This document shows positions 4,578 to 5,412 of a stretch of DNA of 5,412 bases, one piece after another. The notes under the pieces were generated by a model. The model did not search any database. It was given only the letters and a program-made list of their open reading frames with translations, and was not told the origin of the DNA. Source of the stretch: Clostridia bacterium (lineage in GTDB: Bacteria > Bacillota > Clostridia > Oscillospirales > Butyricicoccaceae); contig CAAFJY010000131.1 in the NCBI GenBank assembly GCA_900763355.1, positions 1-5,412 on the forward strand, written 5' to 3'. Each line of letters opens with the position of its first letter. The stretch's first letter is position 1. Position numbers and translations under genes: made by a program.

Positions 4578-5412
4578 ATGGAGCTGATTTGGGATATTCT
4601 TTTGGACGCGCTGGTGGACAGCGGGAAAATGCTGCCCTTTTTGCTGCTGGCCTATCTCCTCATGGAGGCGGCGGAGCACCACGTCTCCGGCAAGATGGAG
4701 GGTGCGCTGCGGAAAATGGGCAAGGCGGGGCCCCTGGTGGGGGCGCTGCTGGGCTGTCTCCCCCAGTGCGGCTTTTCGGCCACGGCGGCCAATCTCTTTG
4801 CCGCGGGGTTGGTGACGCCGGGGACCCTCTTGGCCGTCTTTTTGGCCACCTCTGACGAGGCCGTCCCCCTCATGCTGGGGTCGGAGGCGGGGCGGGAGAT
4901 GATCCTCTCCCTGCTGCTGTGCAAAGCGGCGGTGGGCGTTCTGGCGGGGTATCTGGTGGACCTGGTCCTCTGGCGGGACCACAAGCGCCATCTCCACGAG
5001 CTGTGCGGGCACTGCGGCTGCGATGACAACCACGGCATCCTCCGCCCGGCTTTGTGGCACACGGTGCACATCTGGGTCTTCATCCTCCTGGTGAACATTT
5101 TGCTCAATGGGGCCATGGAGCTGCTGGGGCAGGAGCGCATCAGCGCTCTGCTCCTCTCCGGGAGTATTTTCCAGCCCTTTGCGGCGGCCCTCATCGGGCT
5201 CATCCCCAACTGCGCCGCCTCGGTCATGCTGACCCAGCTCTATCTGGCGGGAAGCCTGAGCTTCGGGGCCTGTCTTGCCGGACTGTGCTCCGGGGCGGGG
5301 ATCGGCCTGGCCGTCCTGCTGAAAATGAACCAGGACAAAAAGGAAAATCTCCGGGTCATCCTCATGCTCTATCTCATCTCCGCCCTGTGCGGGGTGGGCT
5401 TCCAGCTTTTCT
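4578..5412 (+). CDS. Putative manganese/arsenic efflux membrane protein (ArsP_2-like), 3' end cut off
   Basis: The first 278 residues of a polytopic inner-membrane protein are present; the reading frame is still open at the window edge. The two halves resemble each other: GCLPQCGFSATAANLFAAG (59-77) matches IPNCAASVMLTQLYLAG (209-225), each a Pro-x-Cys turn after a hydrophobic helix and followed by a small-residue helix. TSDEAVP (91-97) and SGAGIGLAVLLK (238-249) follow the two turns. This duplicated Pro-x-Cys design is that of the putative 10-TM heavy-metal exporters (ArsP_2, also annotated as putative manganese transporter). The loop at 134-152 between the halves is rich in His and Cys, including C143, H145, C146, C148 and H152, and could bind metal. 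The start ATG has AAAGGG and AAGGG upstream (4562-4573) and lies about 30 nt after the predicted transcription start. The substrate is not proven by sequence. Confidence 0.75.
   Translation, partial: MELIWDILLDALVDSGKMLPFLLLAYLLMEAAEHHVSGKMEGALRKMGKAGPLVGALLGCLPQCGFSATAANLFAAGLVTPGTLLAVFLATSDEAVPLMLGSEAGREMILSLLLCKAAVGVLAGYLVDLVLWRDHKRHLHELCGHCGCDDNHGILRPALWHTVHIWVFILLVNILLNGAMELLGQERISALLLSGSIFQPFAAALIGLIPNCAASVMLTQLYLAGSLSFGACLAGLCSGAGIGLAVLLKMNQDKKENLRVILMLYLISALCGVGFQLF

Noticed and set aside
4461..5069. Minus-strand 202-codon open frame
   Set aside because: It is antisense to the transporter, low-complexity in composition and without recognisable domains. The plus-strand frame there has a promoter, hydrophobic helices and family motifs.
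1..5412. CRISPR array or large mobile-element genes
   Set aside because: No regularly spaced repeats were seen, and no transposase, integrase or phage gene is readable in the window.

Overview
The window looks like chromosomal DNA of a GC-rich member of the Clostridia, probably Oscillospiraceae-like. The reasons are strong GGAGG-type ribosome binding sites, consensus -35/-10 promoters, Firmicutes-style intrinsic terminators, a TxpA/Fst-like type I toxin locus and a transporter type common in gut Clostridia. The taxonomy is inferred from style and gene content, not from a marker gene.

Region 1 (1-3544) is a tight plus-strand operon for the aspartate pathway: homoserine dehydrogenase (hom), aspartate kinase (lysC-type) and aspartate-semialdehyde dehydrogenase (asd). 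The gaps are 3 and 19 nt. Aspartate kinase makes aspartyl phosphate, Asd reduces it to aspartate semialdehyde, and homoserine dehydrogenase reduces that to homoserine for threonine and methionine. The semialdehyde also feeds lysine and diaminopimelate. The promoter lies upstream of the window.

Region 2 (3468-3806) is odd. The last 77 bp of asd occur again 190 bp downstream. The two copies differ at six positions and every difference is silent. The second copy is an orphan gene end and is followed by the operon's terminator. Between the copies lies a 113-bp, strongly foldable segment that I cannot name. This looks like a recombination or integration scar at the 3' end of asd, with one copy of the gene end imported from a diverged relative.

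Region 3 (3808-4478) has no large protein gene. It reads as a type I toxin-antitoxin locus interrupted by a small non-autonomous transposable element. Its parts, in order, are: a probable toxin promoter; a leader with a good Shine-Dalgarno site and two alternative sequences able to mask it; an ATG at 3953; a 324-bp MITE-like element (3961-4284) with 19-bp terminal inverted repeats and a probable TGTA target duplication; the hydrophobic body and Lys-rich tail of a small toxin; and the toxin mRNA terminator. On the minus strand a consensus promoter (TTGACA, 17 bp, TATACT) drives a short antisense RNA. It starts at the toxin terminator and ends at its own hairpin plus U-tract inside the toxin gene.

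Region 4 (4481-5412) holds an inverted repeat between divergent promoters, a near-consensus plus-strand promoter and the start of a polytopic membrane protein. That protein resembles the putative manganese/arsenic exporter family (ArsP_2-like) and runs off the window end.
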